Below are positions 7,724-17,101 of a stretch of 61,346 nucleotides of DNA, piece after piece. A program made the translations under genes and the position numbers. This DNA comes from Candidatus Gastranaerophilales bacterium (lineage in GTDB: Bacteria; Cyanobacteriota; Vampirovibrionia; Gastranaerophilales; Gastranaerophilaceae), in contig CALVBU010000014.1 in NCBI GenBank assembly GCA_944325875.1, positions 1-61,346 of the forward strand, in the 5' to 3' direction. Numbering within the stretch: the first letter of the stretch is position 1; every line of letters begins with the position of its first letter. The notes beneath the pieces are model-generated. The model did no database searches. It worked only from the letters and a program-made list of their open reading frames with translations, and had not been told where the DNA came from.

Positions 7724-7767
7724 TATCCTATCATGGATATTAAAATTTTGTCAAGTTGAATAGGATA
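7724..7767. promoter_or_regulatory. Candidate operator between pilin and XRE genes
   Basis: TATCCTAT (7724-7731) and its inverse ATAGGATA (7760-7767) flank the shared promoter region, with a further GGATA at 7735-7739 forming a TATCC-N6-GGATA palindrome. The neighbouring small XRE protein is the obvious candidate binder. Symmetry is seen; binding is inferred. Confidence 0.4.
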
Positions 7768-7772
7768 ACAGA

Positions 7773-7991
7773 ATGAATGAAACAGAAATATTACAAATTG
7801 TCGCCGATAACATACGAATAGAACGTCTAAGAAGACGACTATCACAAGAAAAACTTGCTGAAATGATTGATATTTCAACAAAATATCTAAACATGATTGA
7901 AAACAGAAAAGCTAATCCTACAATTGTTATTGTAGTTAAAATATGTATTGCACTAGGAATAGAATTAAATACAATTTACCCAAATATTTAA
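7773..7991 (+). CDS. Small XRE-family transcriptional regulator
   Basis: The 72-residue protein is essentially one HTH_3 domain: RLRRRLSQEKLAEMIDIS (helices 1-2), then STKYLNMIENRKANPTI (recognition helix) and LGIELNTIYP. It has no sensor domain. It is transcribed divergently from the 6957-7682 pilin gene, 90 bp apart, a pairing repeated at 12 kb and 34.6 kb, so it probably controls that pilin and itself. Confidence 0.85.
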   Translation: MNETEILQIVADNIRIERLRRRLSQEKLAEMIDISTKYLNMIENRKANPTIVIVVKICIALGIELNTIYPNI

Positions 7992-7997
7992 TAAATT

Positions 7998-9062
7998 CTA
8001 TAACTGAACAATATCAGCTTGAGCAAGCAATTCAATTATATTAAGAATTTTAGGAGACTTTTTATTTATAGCAATAAAACCTTGATGAAGTCCCATTACA
8101 CAAGCTGGACAAGAAGTAGTTACGACATCTGCACCAGCATCTCTAATATTTTTAGCCTTAATAGCAGATATTTCTTTTGAAATTTTATGATTTTTAATAG
8201 CAAATTCACCTGCAAAGCCGCAACATTGATCATAATCTTTCATCTCAATATATTCAAGATTTTCACACTTTTCAAATATTGACTTAATAAAAGAATCATC
8301 TTCTAGATGACACGGCTTATGAAAAGTCACCTTAACAGGCTTTTTAAACACAAATTTTAGATTTTTGTTTGCTAAAAATTCCACAGCATTAATAATATTT
8401 TTACAGCCGTAAGATTTCAAAGTATCAGCACAACTTGCGCAATCAGTCAGGATATAATCATACTCACAATCATTGATAAGTTGCAGGTTATGATTTTTAA
8501 CTTCCTCAAATCTTTCCATATTTCCGCTTGATAAGAATGGCAACCCACAGCAATCAAAATCTCGTTCAACAATTTCTACATCTAAATTCAAAAAGACTGA
8601 TTTAAGTGCATTTTCGACTTTAGGAAACACTTCATTCACGCAACCTTTAAAATATAGTAGCTTAGTTTTCCCTTTTTTATCAAAACTTTTTCTTGGAATA
8701 ATTGTCTTAGCTGTTTTAATAAAATTTCCAAAGAGCAATCGAGATTCTAAAAATTTCTCAAATTTTCCATGCAAAGTCTCACTTGCATACTCATACTTGG
8801 CAGTATTTAATATCTCGCATACATCAATATTACTTGGACAAAAGTTTTTACACTTTCCGCATTTCAAACACATATCTAGATACTTTTCAATATTAGCACT
8901 TAGCTCCAAATCACCTTTAAGAACTCCATCAAGCATAACAAATTTTCCACGAGAAACAGCACAATCATTCCCTGTAAGTTTATACACAGGACAAACTGAC
9001 TGACATAAGCCACATTTGGAACATTTATTTATATCATCGGCAAAATCTTTAAGTTTTTTCAT
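7998..9062 (-). CDS. (Fe-S)-binding oxidoreductase subunit, GlcF/LutA-like
   Basis: The product has two 4Fe-4S ferredoxin motifs (CSKCGLCQSVCP near residue 13, CLKCGKCKNFCP near 66) followed by two CCG domains (DFDCCGLPFLSSGNM and YDQCCGFAGEF, with HKPCHLED between). This is the layout of glycolate or lactate oxidase iron-sulfur subunits, also near HdrD. No flavoprotein partner is adjacent, so the electron donor is unknown. I use ATG 9062; a TTG 6 codons upstream would only append MCYYHS. It lies 18 nt after the pilin stop at 9081. Confidence 0.82.
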   Translation of the reverse strand: MKKLKDFADDINKCSKCGLCQSVCPVYKLTGNDCAVSRGKFVMLDGVLKGDLELSANIEKYLDMCLKCGKCKNFCPSNIDVCEILNTAKYEYASETLHGKFEKFLESRLLFGNFIKTAKTIIPRKSFDKKGKTKLLYFKGCVNEVFPKVENALKSVFLNLDVEIVERDFDCCGLPFLSSGNMERFEEVKNHNLQLINDCEYDYILTDCASCADTLKSYGCKNIINAVEFLANKNLKFVFKKPVKVTFHKPCHLEDDSFIKSIFEKCENLEYIEMKDYDQCCGFAGEFAIKNHKISKEISAIKAKNIRDAGADVVTTSCPACVMGLHQGFIAINKKSPKILNIIELLAQADIVQL

Positions 9063-9080
9063 ACTATGATAATAGCACAA

Positions 9081-9734
9081 TTAAAACTTTATAGGGTAAT
9101 CTTCAGGAATTTGCCAATTATTAAGTTGTATCAATTTTCCATACATATTTGCACCTGCCTTAAGGCCTTCTCGAGTTCCATTCCACTTAACATCTAAATA
9201 AGGTTCTACACCTTTATTTAACATATATTTTTCTCTTGGTTTTGAACTATCACCTGTTCCTGTAGGATAAAACATAAACAAAAACGAGTCCCTACCAGCT
9301 TGCGAATTCGGATCAAAAAATTTCTTAGCTTCTGGATAAAATCTAAAATCCTGTCCTCTATAAGCCAATGCAACACCACTCCCATCTGGGAAATATATAT
9401 ATAAGTTTCCACGACCAAGATCATCCGATCCATAAGAAGTTTTTAGAACTTTTAAATTATCTTTTAGGTATTTATTATAAAAACCTTCAAGACACACTTG
9501 ACTATGAGTATCTGTACAATTCTCAGAAAAATCCCAATAACGCTTATCACCATTTTTTACTTCAGCCTGAAGTATTGCTTGGTTGATATTAGTATAAAAT
9601 TTCTTTAGTCTTGTCTCTACAACCTGCTTACGATGTTTTTGTATCAATGTAGGCAAAGTCATCGCCGCAACTATTCCGATTATTCCTAATGTTATTAATA
9701 CTTCTGCTAAGGTAAAAGCGTTTCTCTTTTTCAT
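9081..9734 (-). CDS. Type IV prepilin-like protein (DYP-tail class)
   Basis: The 217-residue protein starts MKKRNA and FTLAEVLITLGIIG (class III prepilin signal). Its signature block is degenerate (FDPNSQAGRDSFLF). The C-terminus LNNWQIPEDYPIKF matches the ends of the proteins at 12136 and 48692. SD CGGAGG pairs with the CCTCCG of its poly-G leader. The leader is nearly base-for-base that of the 5833-6621 gene although the mature domains differ. Confidence 0.86.
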   Translation of the reverse strand: MKKRNAFTLAEVLITLGIIGIVAAMTLPTLIQKHRKQVVETRLKKFYTNINQAILQAEVKNGDKRYWDFSENCTDTHSQVCLEGFYNKYLKDNLKVLKTSYGSDDLGRGNLYIYFPDGSGVALAYRGQDFRFYPEAKKFFDPNSQAGRDSFLFMFYPTGTGDSSKPREKYMLNKGVEPYLDVKWNGTREGLKAGANMYGKLIQLNNWQIPEDYPIKF

Positions 9735-9986
9735 AAATCCTCCGTTTATATACTATTTTCTATTTTAACATTTTTCATACCAAAAATCACCGTGTCACTT
9801 GGCACGGTTTGCTTTTCAGCTCTTTTCGTTCAATCGGAGGTCTAAGTCGGAAATGCTTTTCTCAACTGTTAGTTGGTAGCCCCCCCCCCCGAAATTCTCT
9901 CTATACTTAGTTTTTGCATATCTGTCTCCTATTTTAGCTTATTTGTTTTTATATTATTATATTAAACTATTTTTCAAAATTTTCAA
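9735..9986 (-). promoter_or_regulatory. Poly-G leader of prepilin-like gene, copy 3 (11 G)
   Basis: Minus strand: TTGAAA (9986-9981), 16-bp spacer, TAATAT (9964-9959), SD AGGAGA, mini-ORF from 9919 with 11 G (9890-9880), CCTCCG (9840-9835), ACCGTG/CACGGT hairpin (9808-9789) ending 54 nt before the pilin ATG. With 11 G the mini-ORF stops 28 nt short of the anti-SD, so by the proposed model this copy is in the short phase. Confidence 0.7.
9869..9919 (-). CDS. Leader mini-ORF with poly-G tract, copy 3 (short phase)
   Basis: The 16-codon ORF is MQKLSIERIS, three Gly, then Ala-Thr-Asn and TAA, with SD AGGAGA. One more G would give a frame ending in the same SDLDLRLNEKS string as the 6.8-kb copy, which reads across the anti-SD. 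Both frames are therefore preserved between copies. Confidence 0.5.
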   Translation of the reverse strand: MQKLSIERISGGGATN

Positions 9987-10000
9987 GTAGTAAAGTCTAA

Positions 10001-11650
10001 TTAGACAATAGCCCCGTGAGATGCGTCTTGAACGTTTTTGGCATATTTAGCAAGATATCCGCTCTTTACTTTTGGCTCAAACGGCTTTAGATTTTTACGA
10101 CGAACTTCAAGTTCTGAGTCTTCAACACAAAGTTCTATCAATCTTTTATTAATATCAATTTTTATCTTATCACCGTTTTTAATTAAGGCTATAACTCCGT
10201 CATTCGCAGCTTCAGGACAGATATGTCCAACACAAATACCTCTTGTTGCACCAGAAAAACGTCCATCTGTGATTAGCGCACACTTTTTGCCTAAACCTTT
10301 TCCGACAAGCAAAGATGTAGGTGCGAGCATTTCTCTCATACCAGGTCCGCCTTTTGGCCCTTCATAGCGGATTACTATAACATCTCCTTCTTTTATTTCA
10401 TCCCCTTCAAGAGCCTTCATAGCATCTTCTTCACTATCATAAGTCTTTGCAACACCTTCAAATTCATAGCACTCAGGAGCAACCCCTGAGGTTTTAATAA
10501 CACATCCGTCTTTTGCAAGATTTCCATATAAAACAGCCAACCCTGCTTGGGTGTAAGTCGATTTATCGTAAGGCGGAATAATATTTTCATCTGCGTATGA
10601 CTTTTCAGCAATTTCATTAACTGTAAAACCTGAAACTGTATTAACATTAATCAAGAATTTTTCGAGAGATTTTTCAACAGCTGGAACACCGCCTGCATTA
10701 TGAAAATCTGTCATAGTAAGAGTTGATGACGGGTTAATTTTTACAATCTGATGAATTTTACCGCTTAAATCCTCAAAATCATTCAATGTAATATCAATTC
10801 CACCGGCATTAGCAATAGCTAAAATATGTAAGAAAGTGTTCGTAGATCCGCCCAAAGCTAAATCAGCTGTAATAGCATTTCTTAGACTATCTTTTGTGAT
10901 AATATCTGACGGTTTAATATCTTTTTTAACGAGCTCTACAATTTGCATACCGCTTTCAAAGGCGATTCGTCTTTTTTGAGAAGACACAGCAGATGAAGAA
11001 GAACAATATGGCAAGCTCATTCCCATAACTTCAGTCAAACAGGCCATTGTATTTGCGGTATACATTCCCTGACAAGCACCTGCGGAAGGGCAGGAATTTT
11101 CTTCCAAAGATAGTAAATGTTCCTCAGTAATTTCACCTTTTCTATATCTGCCAACCGCTTCAAATGAACCTGTCACCATCGTAAGCTTATTTTCACCTCG
11201 ACACATACCATCAAGCATAGGCCCTGCTGTAACGATAATTGCAGGGATATTAAGCCTTAATGCTCCAATAAGCATTCCAGGTGTAATTTTATCGCAATTT
11301 GAAAGCAATACAATACCATCAAGCTGATGAGCAGCTGCAACGCTTTCAACACAATCAGCTATCAAATCTCTTGACGGCAAAGAATACCTCATTCCGCTAT
11401 GTCCCATAGCAATTCCATCACAAATTGCGGGAACTCCAAATATAAAAGACTGTCCGCCTGCGGAATGAATTCCCTTTTCAATCTGTCTTTCTAAATCCCT
11501 CATTCCGATATGCCCCGGAACAAGATCTGAAAAAGAACTTGCAATTCCGATAAAAGGTGCATTCATATTTTTTCGGCTTACCCCTGTTGCCATCAAAAGA
11601 CCTCTATGAGGAGTTCTAGCTATCCCTTTTTTTATATTATCGCTTTTCAT
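10001..11650 (-). CDS. ilvD: Dihydroxy-acid dehydratase
   Basis: The 549-residue enzyme dehydrates 2,3-dihydroxy-3-methyl(butanoate/valerate) to the 2-oxo acids in valine and isoleucine synthesis. Family motifs are clear: [29 protein letters not shown] (Fe-S and Mg ligands), GGSTNTFLH and [14 protein letters not shown] near the C-terminus. Length is typical. It begins 27 bases after the XRE gene on the same strand and may be cotranscribed with it. Confidence 0.95.
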   Translation of the reverse strand: MKSDNIKKGIARTPHRGLLMATGVSRKNMNAPFIGIASSFSDLVPGHIGMRDLERQIEKGIHSAGGQSFIFGVPAICDGIAMGHSGMRYSLPSRDLIADCVESVAAAHQLDGIVLLSNCDKITPGMLIGALRLNIPAIIVTAGPMLDGMCRGENKLTMVTGSFEAVGRYRKGEITEEHLLSLEENSCPSAGACQGMYTANTMACLTEVMGMSLPYCSSSSAVSSQKRRIAFESGMQIVELVKKDIKPSDIITKDSLRNAITADLALGGSTNTFLHILAIANAGGIDITLNDFEDLSGKIHQIVKINPSSTLTMTDFHNAGGVPAVEKSLEKFLINVNTVSGFTVNEIAEKSYADENIIPPYDKSTYTQAGLAVLYGNLAKDGCVIKTSGVAPECYEFEGVAKTYDSEEDAMKALEGDEIKEGDVIVIRYEGPKGGPGMREMLAPTSLLVGKGLGKKCALITDGRFSGATRGICVGHICPEAANDGVIALIKNGDKIKIDINKRLIELCVEDSELEVRRKNLKPFEPKVKSGYLAKYAKNVQDASHGAIV

Positions 11651-11677
11651 TTCACAAAACCTCTACTTTTATAGAGA

Positions 11678-11998
11678 TTATATATCAAACTGCTTTATTA
11701 TTCTATAAATAATCTGTTTTTTATCATAAGATAGATTTCTTATAATATCGAACATTTCAGATTCAAGGACTTTTTCATCTTTTAAATATTCAAAATCAAA
11801 AAAATCTGCAGGAGTTGCGCCAAGCTTTTCCATAATCCTGAGCACCGTTTGCATAGAGGGAAAACTTTTACCATTTTCAATATTACTCAAGGATGACGGC
11901 TCTATCCCTATTTGTTCACAAAAGTTTTCCTGCGTAAGATTATTTTTCTTTCTTATTTCTTTTATTTTTTTCCCTATAAGGAACTTGTCATTATCCAT
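11678..11998 (-). CDS. XRE-family regulator, divergent from pilin gene
   Basis: The 106-residue product (from ATG 11998, preceded by AAAGGG) has an N-terminal HTH: KEIRKKNNLTQENFCEQIG, then EPSSLSNIENGKSFPSM. A C-terminal tail of about 40 residues (ESEMFDIIRNLSYDKKQIIYRII) may dimerise. Longer in-frame starts reach 12061 but overlap the promoter region. It is divergent from the pilin at 12136 and upstream of ilvD. Confidence 0.82.
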   Translation of the reverse strand: MDNDKFLIGKKIKEIRKKNNLTQENFCEQIGIEPSSLSNIENGKSFPSMQTVLRIMEKLGATPADFFDFEYLKDEKVLESEMFDIIRNLSYDKKQIIYRIIKQFDI

Positions 11999-12051
11999 TT
12001 CTAACCCTTTATTTTTATTAAGCATAACGACAGATGGGTACAATTTGTATA

Positions 12052-12100
12052 GTGTAAACACGATATTTTATATTGACATATCTACTAAACACGTTATAAT
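12052..12100 (+). promoter_or_regulatory. Promoter and repeat sites of the 12136 pilin gene
   Basis: TTGACA (12073-12078), a 16-bp spacer and TATAAT (12095-12100) form a near-consensus promoter. Direct repeats AAACACG overlap both sides (about 12056-12062 and 12087-12093), positioned where a repressor would block polymerase. The divergent XRE protein is the likely binder (inference). Confidence 0.6.
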
Positions 12101-12135
12101 ATTAATGAGAAGTATATATTTTACGAGGATTTATA

Positions 12136-12849
12136 ATGTTTACATTAAAAAATAATGGTTTTACATTAGCTGAAGTATTAATTACCCTCGGCGTTATAGG
12201 AATAGTTGCTACTATGACTCTCCCAATGTTAATAGAAAATTATCAAAAGAAAGTAACAGCAACTAGTGTAAAAAAAGCATATAGCGAATTAAACCAAATC
12301 ATAGAGAGAGCGAGAGCCGATTATGGAGATACTTCAGGTTGGGAGTATTATGAACAAGATAATCTATCAAAATGGGTTCAAACATATATAGAGCCCTATA
12401 TTGAAGTTGTACAGCACACTGATTCATGTAAGATGAATGTAAAATGCCTAGGTTTAGCTCTACCTGAAGCTTTAAAAGCAAAAACACATGGAAATTCAAC
12501 AGTTGGTCATTACGTTTTAACTAAAAAGGGTGATAGCATTGGGTATGCTTTTTTTAGGTATGATGATTCATGGACCAGAGTAAGAGTATATATTAGGAAT
12601 CCAAGGGGGAAATATGCAACTGCTGGGAAAGATATTTTTACTTGGATTTTTAATATGAAAGATAAAAATCCTACTTTTAAGCCACATACCTTTAATACTA
12701 ACAAATATGATAGAAACGCTGTTTTAGGAACAGCATGGGGAGCATGTAACCCTAAAGCTTCGGGCAGTGGCTACATGTTACCTGGAGATGCCTGTGCAAC
12801 ATTAATAATGATAGACGGGTGGGAAATAAAAGACGATTATCCTTGGTAA
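12136..12849 (+). CDS. Type IV prepilin-like protein (DYP-tail class)
   Basis: The 237-residue protein has an NGFTLAEVLITLGVIG signal with Gly at -1, the classical prepilin residue, followed by the hydrophobic helix. The signature block is weak (IRNPRGKYATAGKDIFTW). The C-terminus MIDGWEIKDDYPW matches the NGW-x-(I/V)-x-x-DYP ending of two other family members. The SD is ACGAGG. It overlaps the convergent nagA-like gene by 13 bases. Confidence 0.86.
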   Translation: MFTLKNNGFTLAEVLITLGVIGIVATMTLPMLIENYQKKVTATSVKKAYSELNQIIERARADYGDTSGWEYYEQDNLSKWVQTYIEPYIEVVQHTDSCKMNVKCLGLALPEALKAKTHGNSTVGHYVLTKKGDSIGYAFFRYDDSWTRVRVYIRNPRGKYATAGKDIFTWIFNMKDKNPTFKPHTFNTNKYDRNAVLGTAWGACNPKASGSGYMLPGDACATLIMIDGWEIKDDYPW

Positions 12850-13742
12850 AAACTCCTGATATTCCACTCATCATCCCACTCTATTGAACCAAATTTTTCT
12901 AAGTTATGGTAAGTATATGGATTTTCAATATATTGAGGATTGAATAAGCCTACATAATTCAAGCGTTTAATAATATCAGGCAAAAACATCGTACTTCCAG
13001 CAAGAGTACCCTCTTTTGAAGTTGCTTTTTTACCATCATAATAAACAGTTTCATCTGCGAATATAAATTCTTTTAAATCACTCTTTGTACAAGGCAGGCA
13101 ATCACTTACAAGAATAACTTTATCTATTGGTTTACATTTAAAAAATAATCTTAGAGCATCATCTGAAACATGAACTCCATCGGCTATAACTTCTGAATAT
13201 AAATTATCATCTATCAAAGCTGAAAGAGCCGTGGATTTACCTCTATGAGAGACACCTTCCATTGCATTAAAGGTATGTGTTGTACCTGTACAATTAGTCA
13301 AATCTCCACCGACACAATGGCCTGCTTGAGCTTTTACCCCTTTAGAAAGCAAATAATCAACCAGCCCCTCATCAAATTCAGGTGCAAGAGTAACTATTTT
13401 TATAAAATCATCCTCTACTAATCTGTAATTATCAACATTTGGCTTTAAAAAATGCTCAGAATTATGAATCCCTTTTTTCTTTTCGTTAATAAAAATTCCT
13501 TCAAGATGAATACCGAGAATTTTCGCCATGTCATCAGATTGCTTTTCTTCTGCTGACTTGATTACAGCAATGGCAGATTTAATATTCTCAACACTATCTG
13601 TTACAAGCGTCGGAAATATTCCGCCAATACCGTATTTTAAAATCTCTTTTGACAAAAATAAAACATCATCAACAGAGGCCTTATTAAAGTCAACTCCAAA
13701 TGCACCATGAAAATGTTGTTCGATTAATAAAGGTGTTTTCAT
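12837..13742 (-). CDS. nagA: N-acetylglucosamine-6-phosphate deacetylase
   Basis: The 301-residue metal-dependent amidohydrolase removes acetate from GlcNAc-6-phosphate in amino-sugar recycling. Motifs in order: QHFHGAFGVDF, LGIHLEGIFIN, AGHCVGG, THTFNAMEG, ADGVHVSDD and LVSDCLP with the catalytic Asp, then GTLAGSTMFL. It is about 80 residues shorter than typical NagA, mostly missing the N-terminal beta-barrel strands. Its 3'-partner murQ is encoded at 55 kb. It abuts murE. Confidence 0.88.
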   Translation of the reverse strand: MKTPLLIEQHFHGAFGVDFNKASVDDVLFLSKEILKYGIGGIFPTLVTDSVENIKSAIAVIKSAEEKQSDDMAKILGIHLEGIFINEKKKGIHNSEHFLKPNVDNYRLVEDDFIKIVTLAPEFDEGLVDYLLSKGVKAQAGHCVGGDLTNCTGTTHTFNAMEGVSHRGKSTALSALIDDNLYSEVIADGVHVSDDALRLFFKCKPIDKVILVSDCLPCTKSDLKEFIFADETVYYDGKKATSKEGTLAGSTMFLPDIIKRLNYVGLFNPQYIENPYTYHNLEKFGSIEWDDEWNIRSFYQG

Positions 13743-15220
13743 TAAATAACACTTCCTTCAAAAACTTTTCTAGCTTCTTCTCTATCGTCGAAATGAATTG
13801 TACGATCTTTTAGAATTTGATAATCTTCATGGCCCTTACCAGCAATCACGACAACATCATTATTTCCAGCTAAAGTCTTTAACAATGCTATAGCATGTCC
13901 TCTATCTGGTTCAACAGTTACTCTATCCGGATTTGTAGACTTCAAACCTGCTATAATATCAGTGATAATTGTCTGCGGATCTTCACTTCTAGGGTTATCA
14001 CTAGTGATTACAATTTTATCTGCAATTTTTTCTGCAATAGCTCCCATTTTTGGACGTTTTGTAGCATCTCTATCACCGCCACAACCAAATAGACAAATCA
14101 ATTTACCGTCTTTAGGAGTAATTTCTCTTGCTGAATTTAACACATTTTCCAATCCATCCGGTGTATGAGCATAATCAACGATTACAAGAGGTTTTTTAGC
14201 AACAACTTCAAATCTTCCTGCAACACCTTTTACATTTTCTAATGCCTTCAACGCAATAGCTAAATCAATTCCCATTGCTAATGATGCTGTTACTGCAGCA
14301 AGAACATTATAAACACTGAACATTCCATTCATATGGAGATTTACCGGATATTCACCATCTTTTGTAACAAGAGTAAATTCAGCTCCGTTCAATGAAAATT
14401 CAATATTTTTTGCCATAACATCGGCTGACTTTTTAACGCCGTAAGTATATTTTCTTACACCCTCTGGTACTGCTTTTAAAAATCTTTCAGCATAATTATC
14501 ATCAGCATTAATTACCGCAAAATCATCTTCTTTTAAACTTTTAAACAATAAAGCTTTTGCCTCAAAATAGTTATCCATCGTAATATGATAATCAAGGTGA
14601 TCTTGAGTCAAATTAGTTAATACAGCTCCATTAAAACAACAACCGCCTACTCTGTTTTGTTCTAATGCGTGAGAACTTACTTCCATTACAACATTGTCAA
14701 TTTTCTCAACATCTTTAATCATTCTCAAAGTTGCTTGTAACTCGGGAGCTTGAGGAGTTGTATGTTTTGCATCTCTATATTCACCGTTTGAAGCAAGTTT
14801 ATAACCTAAAGTCCCGATTAAAGCACATTTCTCACCATTTTCTTCAAATATTTTTTGAATTAAATGAGTAACTGTAGTCTTACCGTTTGTGCCTGTAATT
14901 CCGATTAAATTAATTCCACGTGACGGACTAGAATAAAATCTGTCTGCAATATCTGCAATTTTGTGACGAGTTGAAGAAACTACAACTTGAGGAATTTTCT
15001 TATCAGCATCTACTTTTCTTTCAACCAACAATGCTGCTGCTCCGTTTTCAATAGCATTTTTAGCGTATTCATGCCCGTCAGTATATTCACCTGTCAAGCA
15101 GACAAAAATATCACCTTTTTTAGTTGTTTTTGAATTATAAGAAATTCCTGAAATTTCTACATTTTTAAAATTAATCAAATCTTTGTAGTCTAAATGTTCA
15201 ATCAACTCATCTAATTTCAT
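13742..15220 (-). CDS. murE: UDP-MurNAc-tripeptide synthetase (meso-DAP adding)
   Basis: The 492-residue Mur ligase adds the third amino acid to UDP-MurNAc-Ala-Glu in peptidoglycan synthesis. The ATP-binding loop GITGTNGKTTVTHLI lies near residue 110. The DNPRSEDP motif near the C-terminus is the signature for meso-diaminopimelate specificity, and GKGHEDYQ follows. It shares its stop/start base with nagA and follows the transpeptidase gene by 21 bases, as in dcw clusters. Confidence 0.95.
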   Translation of the reverse strand: MKLDELIEHLDYKDLINFKNVEISGISYNSKTTKKGDIFVCLTGEYTDGHEYAKNAIENGAAALLVERKVDADKKIPQVVVSSTRHKIADIADRFYSSPSRGINLIGITGTNGKTTVTHLIQKIFEENGEKCALIGTLGYKLASNGEYRDAKHTTPQAPELQATLRMIKDVEKIDNVVMEVSSHALEQNRVGGCCFNGAVLTNLTQDHLDYHITMDNYFEAKALLFKSLKEDDFAVINADDNYAERFLKAVPEGVRKYTYGVKKSADVMAKNIEFSLNGAEFTLVTKDGEYPVNLHMNGMFSVYNVLAAVTASLAMGIDLAIALKALENVKGVAGRFEVVAKKPLVIVDYAHTPDGLENVLNSAREITPKDGKLICLFGCGGDRDATKRPKMGAIAEKIADKIVITSDNPRSEDPQTIITDIIAGLKSTNPDRVTVEPDRGHAIALLKTLAGNNDVVVIAGKGHEDYQILKDRTIHFDDREEARKVFEGSVI

Positions 15221-15241
15221 TATATATATCTCCTTAATTAA

Positions 15242-16987
15242 CTATTCTTTTTTCGAAACCGATACTTTATCGGGTTTTAAATTTAAAATTCTTGCAATTT
15301 GTGTTGTAACTTCGTGGAACACAGGACCTGCTACAGTATTACCCCAAATAGCTCCGACTTTTGCACTATCAACCATTACATATACGAGAACTTGCGGGTC
15401 TGAAGCCGGTAAATAACCGATAGTTGAAGTGTACATATATGGCGTATAACCCGAAGAGTTTTCCTTTGGTTTTCTTGATGTTCCTGTTTTTGCAGCAACA
15501 TTATATTTATCCATCTTGATTACTGAACGTCCGTTATTTACGCTAGCTGCCAAAAGTCTTGTAATTGAATGCGCAGTTTCTGGGGATATAACCTGCACTC
15601 TTTGAACTTTTACAGCTTCTTCTTCTGGGGAATATTTAACAACGTGAGGAGTTACTTTAACCCCGTTATTTGCTAATGCTTGGACTGCTGAAATCATTTG
15701 CATTGCTGTAACAGAAGTTCCGTAACCATAAGACATAGTTGCATGAATTCCCTGATCCCAATTACCGTAATAAGGTAAAAGACCTACAGACTCACCAGGC
15801 AAATCTATACCTGTTTTTGAGCCAAACCCGAATTTTTTAAGCATATCATAGAACTCTTTTGGAGTCATTGTTTTAGCAATATTAATTGAGCCGATATTAC
15901 TTGAATGTTCAAATAAATATTCAAGTGAAATATTCCCAGGATAAGGATGAACATTATAATCGTAGTTTTTAATTTCCCACTTACCAATTGTCGTCTTACC
16001 TGTATCTAAAACAGTTGAATGTTCATTAATCTTTCCTAATTCCATTGCACTCGCAACAGTAACTATCTTAAAAGTTGATCCTGGAGGAAATACATCGGTT
16101 AGTGTCCAATTTTTTATCAACTCTGGAGATGCATTTCTAAAATTATTTGGATCATAATTTGGATAAACGGCATAAGCTAAAATTTCACCATTCTTTGGAT
16201 TCATGACTATTACTGTTCCACGAAGAGCTTCTTTTTCTCTTACCATTTTTTCAAGCTCTTTTTCGCATACATGCTGAATCGCAGCATCTATAGTCAAAGT
16301 AACATCCTGTCCCTTTGGATTGGTAGCTGTTGCTACAGGATCTGTCATAAAATCATAAATAATTTTACCTTTTTGAGTTCTTTGAAATTTTACTTCGTTT
16401 TCTACGTGTTCAAGTTTATCTTTCTGAGTATACTCAACCCCATTTGCAATATCAGCATCAAAGTTATAATACCCAAGAATATGTGCAGCTAAAGTTCCTT
16501 GCGGATATTCCCTTGTATTTTTCTTATCAAGACTTATTGCACGTAAATGAAGTTTTGCAATTTCTTTTGCTGTATTTCTATCTATATCTTTTTTGACAGC
16601 TATAATTTGATTGGGACTGTTTAATTTCTTTAGCAATTCTTCTTTTGACATTTTCAAAATAGGAGCAAGTTTTTTTGCAATAACTTCAGGAGATGATTCA
16701 TCTTCATCATAATCAGCACGTCTCGCAAAAACGTTATAAAAAACCTTATCTGTCGCAAGTTTCAGCCCTGTTCTATCATAGATATCACCACGCACTGCAA
16801 AATTTTGTCCTGCACGCTGATTCCTTGCTTTTACCCTATACTTTTTAATATCTATAACCTGTATAAAAAATAAGTGAATTATTAATGCAACTGCAAAAAG
16901 AATAAATAAAATATATAACCAGCTTAATATTCTATCAAAACTTTTTTGCCTTTTATCAACTGCTCTTTCGGCACGTCTATCTCTCAC
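15242..16987 (-). CDS. ftsI: Division/elongation transpeptidase (PBP, FtsI-like)
   Basis: The 581-residue class B penicillin-binding protein has one N-terminal membrane helix (about residues 22-45), a dimerisation domain with RGDIYDRTG, and a transpeptidase domain with the three active-site motifs GSTFK (catalytic Ser), SSN and KTGTS. It cross-links septal peptidoglycan in the periplasm. The position next to murE is the dcw-type arrangement, which favours FtsI over PBP2. Confidence 0.92.
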   Translation of the reverse strand: MRDRRAERAVDKRQKSFDRILSWLYILFILFAVALIIHLFFIQVIDIKKYRVKARNQRAGQNFAVRGDIYDRTGLKLATDKVFYNVFARRADYDEDESSPEVIAKKLAPILKMSKEELLKKLNSPNQIIAVKKDIDRNTAKEIAKLHLRAISLDKKNTREYPQGTLAAHILGYYNFDADIANGVEYTQKDKLEHVENEVKFQRTQKGKIIYDFMTDPVATATNPKGQDVTLTIDAAIQHVCEKELEKMVREKEALRGTVIVMNPKNGEILAYAVYPNYDPNNFRNASPELIKNWTLTDVFPPGSTFKIVTVASAMELGKINEHSTVLDTGKTTIGKWEIKNYDYNVHPYPGNISLEYLFEHSSNIGSINIAKTMTPKEFYDMLKKFGFGSKTGIDLPGESVGLLPYYGNWDQGIHATMSYGYGTSVTAMQMISAVQALANNGVKVTPHVVKYSPEEEAVKVQRVQVISPETAHSITRLLAASVNNGRSVIKMDKYNVAAKTGTSRKPKENSSGYTPYMYTSTIGYLPASDPQVLVYVMVDSAKVGAIWGNTVAGPVFHEVTTQIARILNLKPDKVSVSKKE

Positions 16988-17101
16988 TTTTACATCTCCC
17001 TAGTAATTAGAATTTTAGCACAAGTAATTATCAAAAGAATTAAATATTAACTAATATTTACTTTTGGTTTTGTCTGATAATATCGTTATAATATATTTAT
17101 T

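Noticed and set aside
10038-10367. 109-codon open frame antisense to ilvD
   Set aside because: The ilvD frame is fully conserved there; the antisense frame is a codon-usage shadow.
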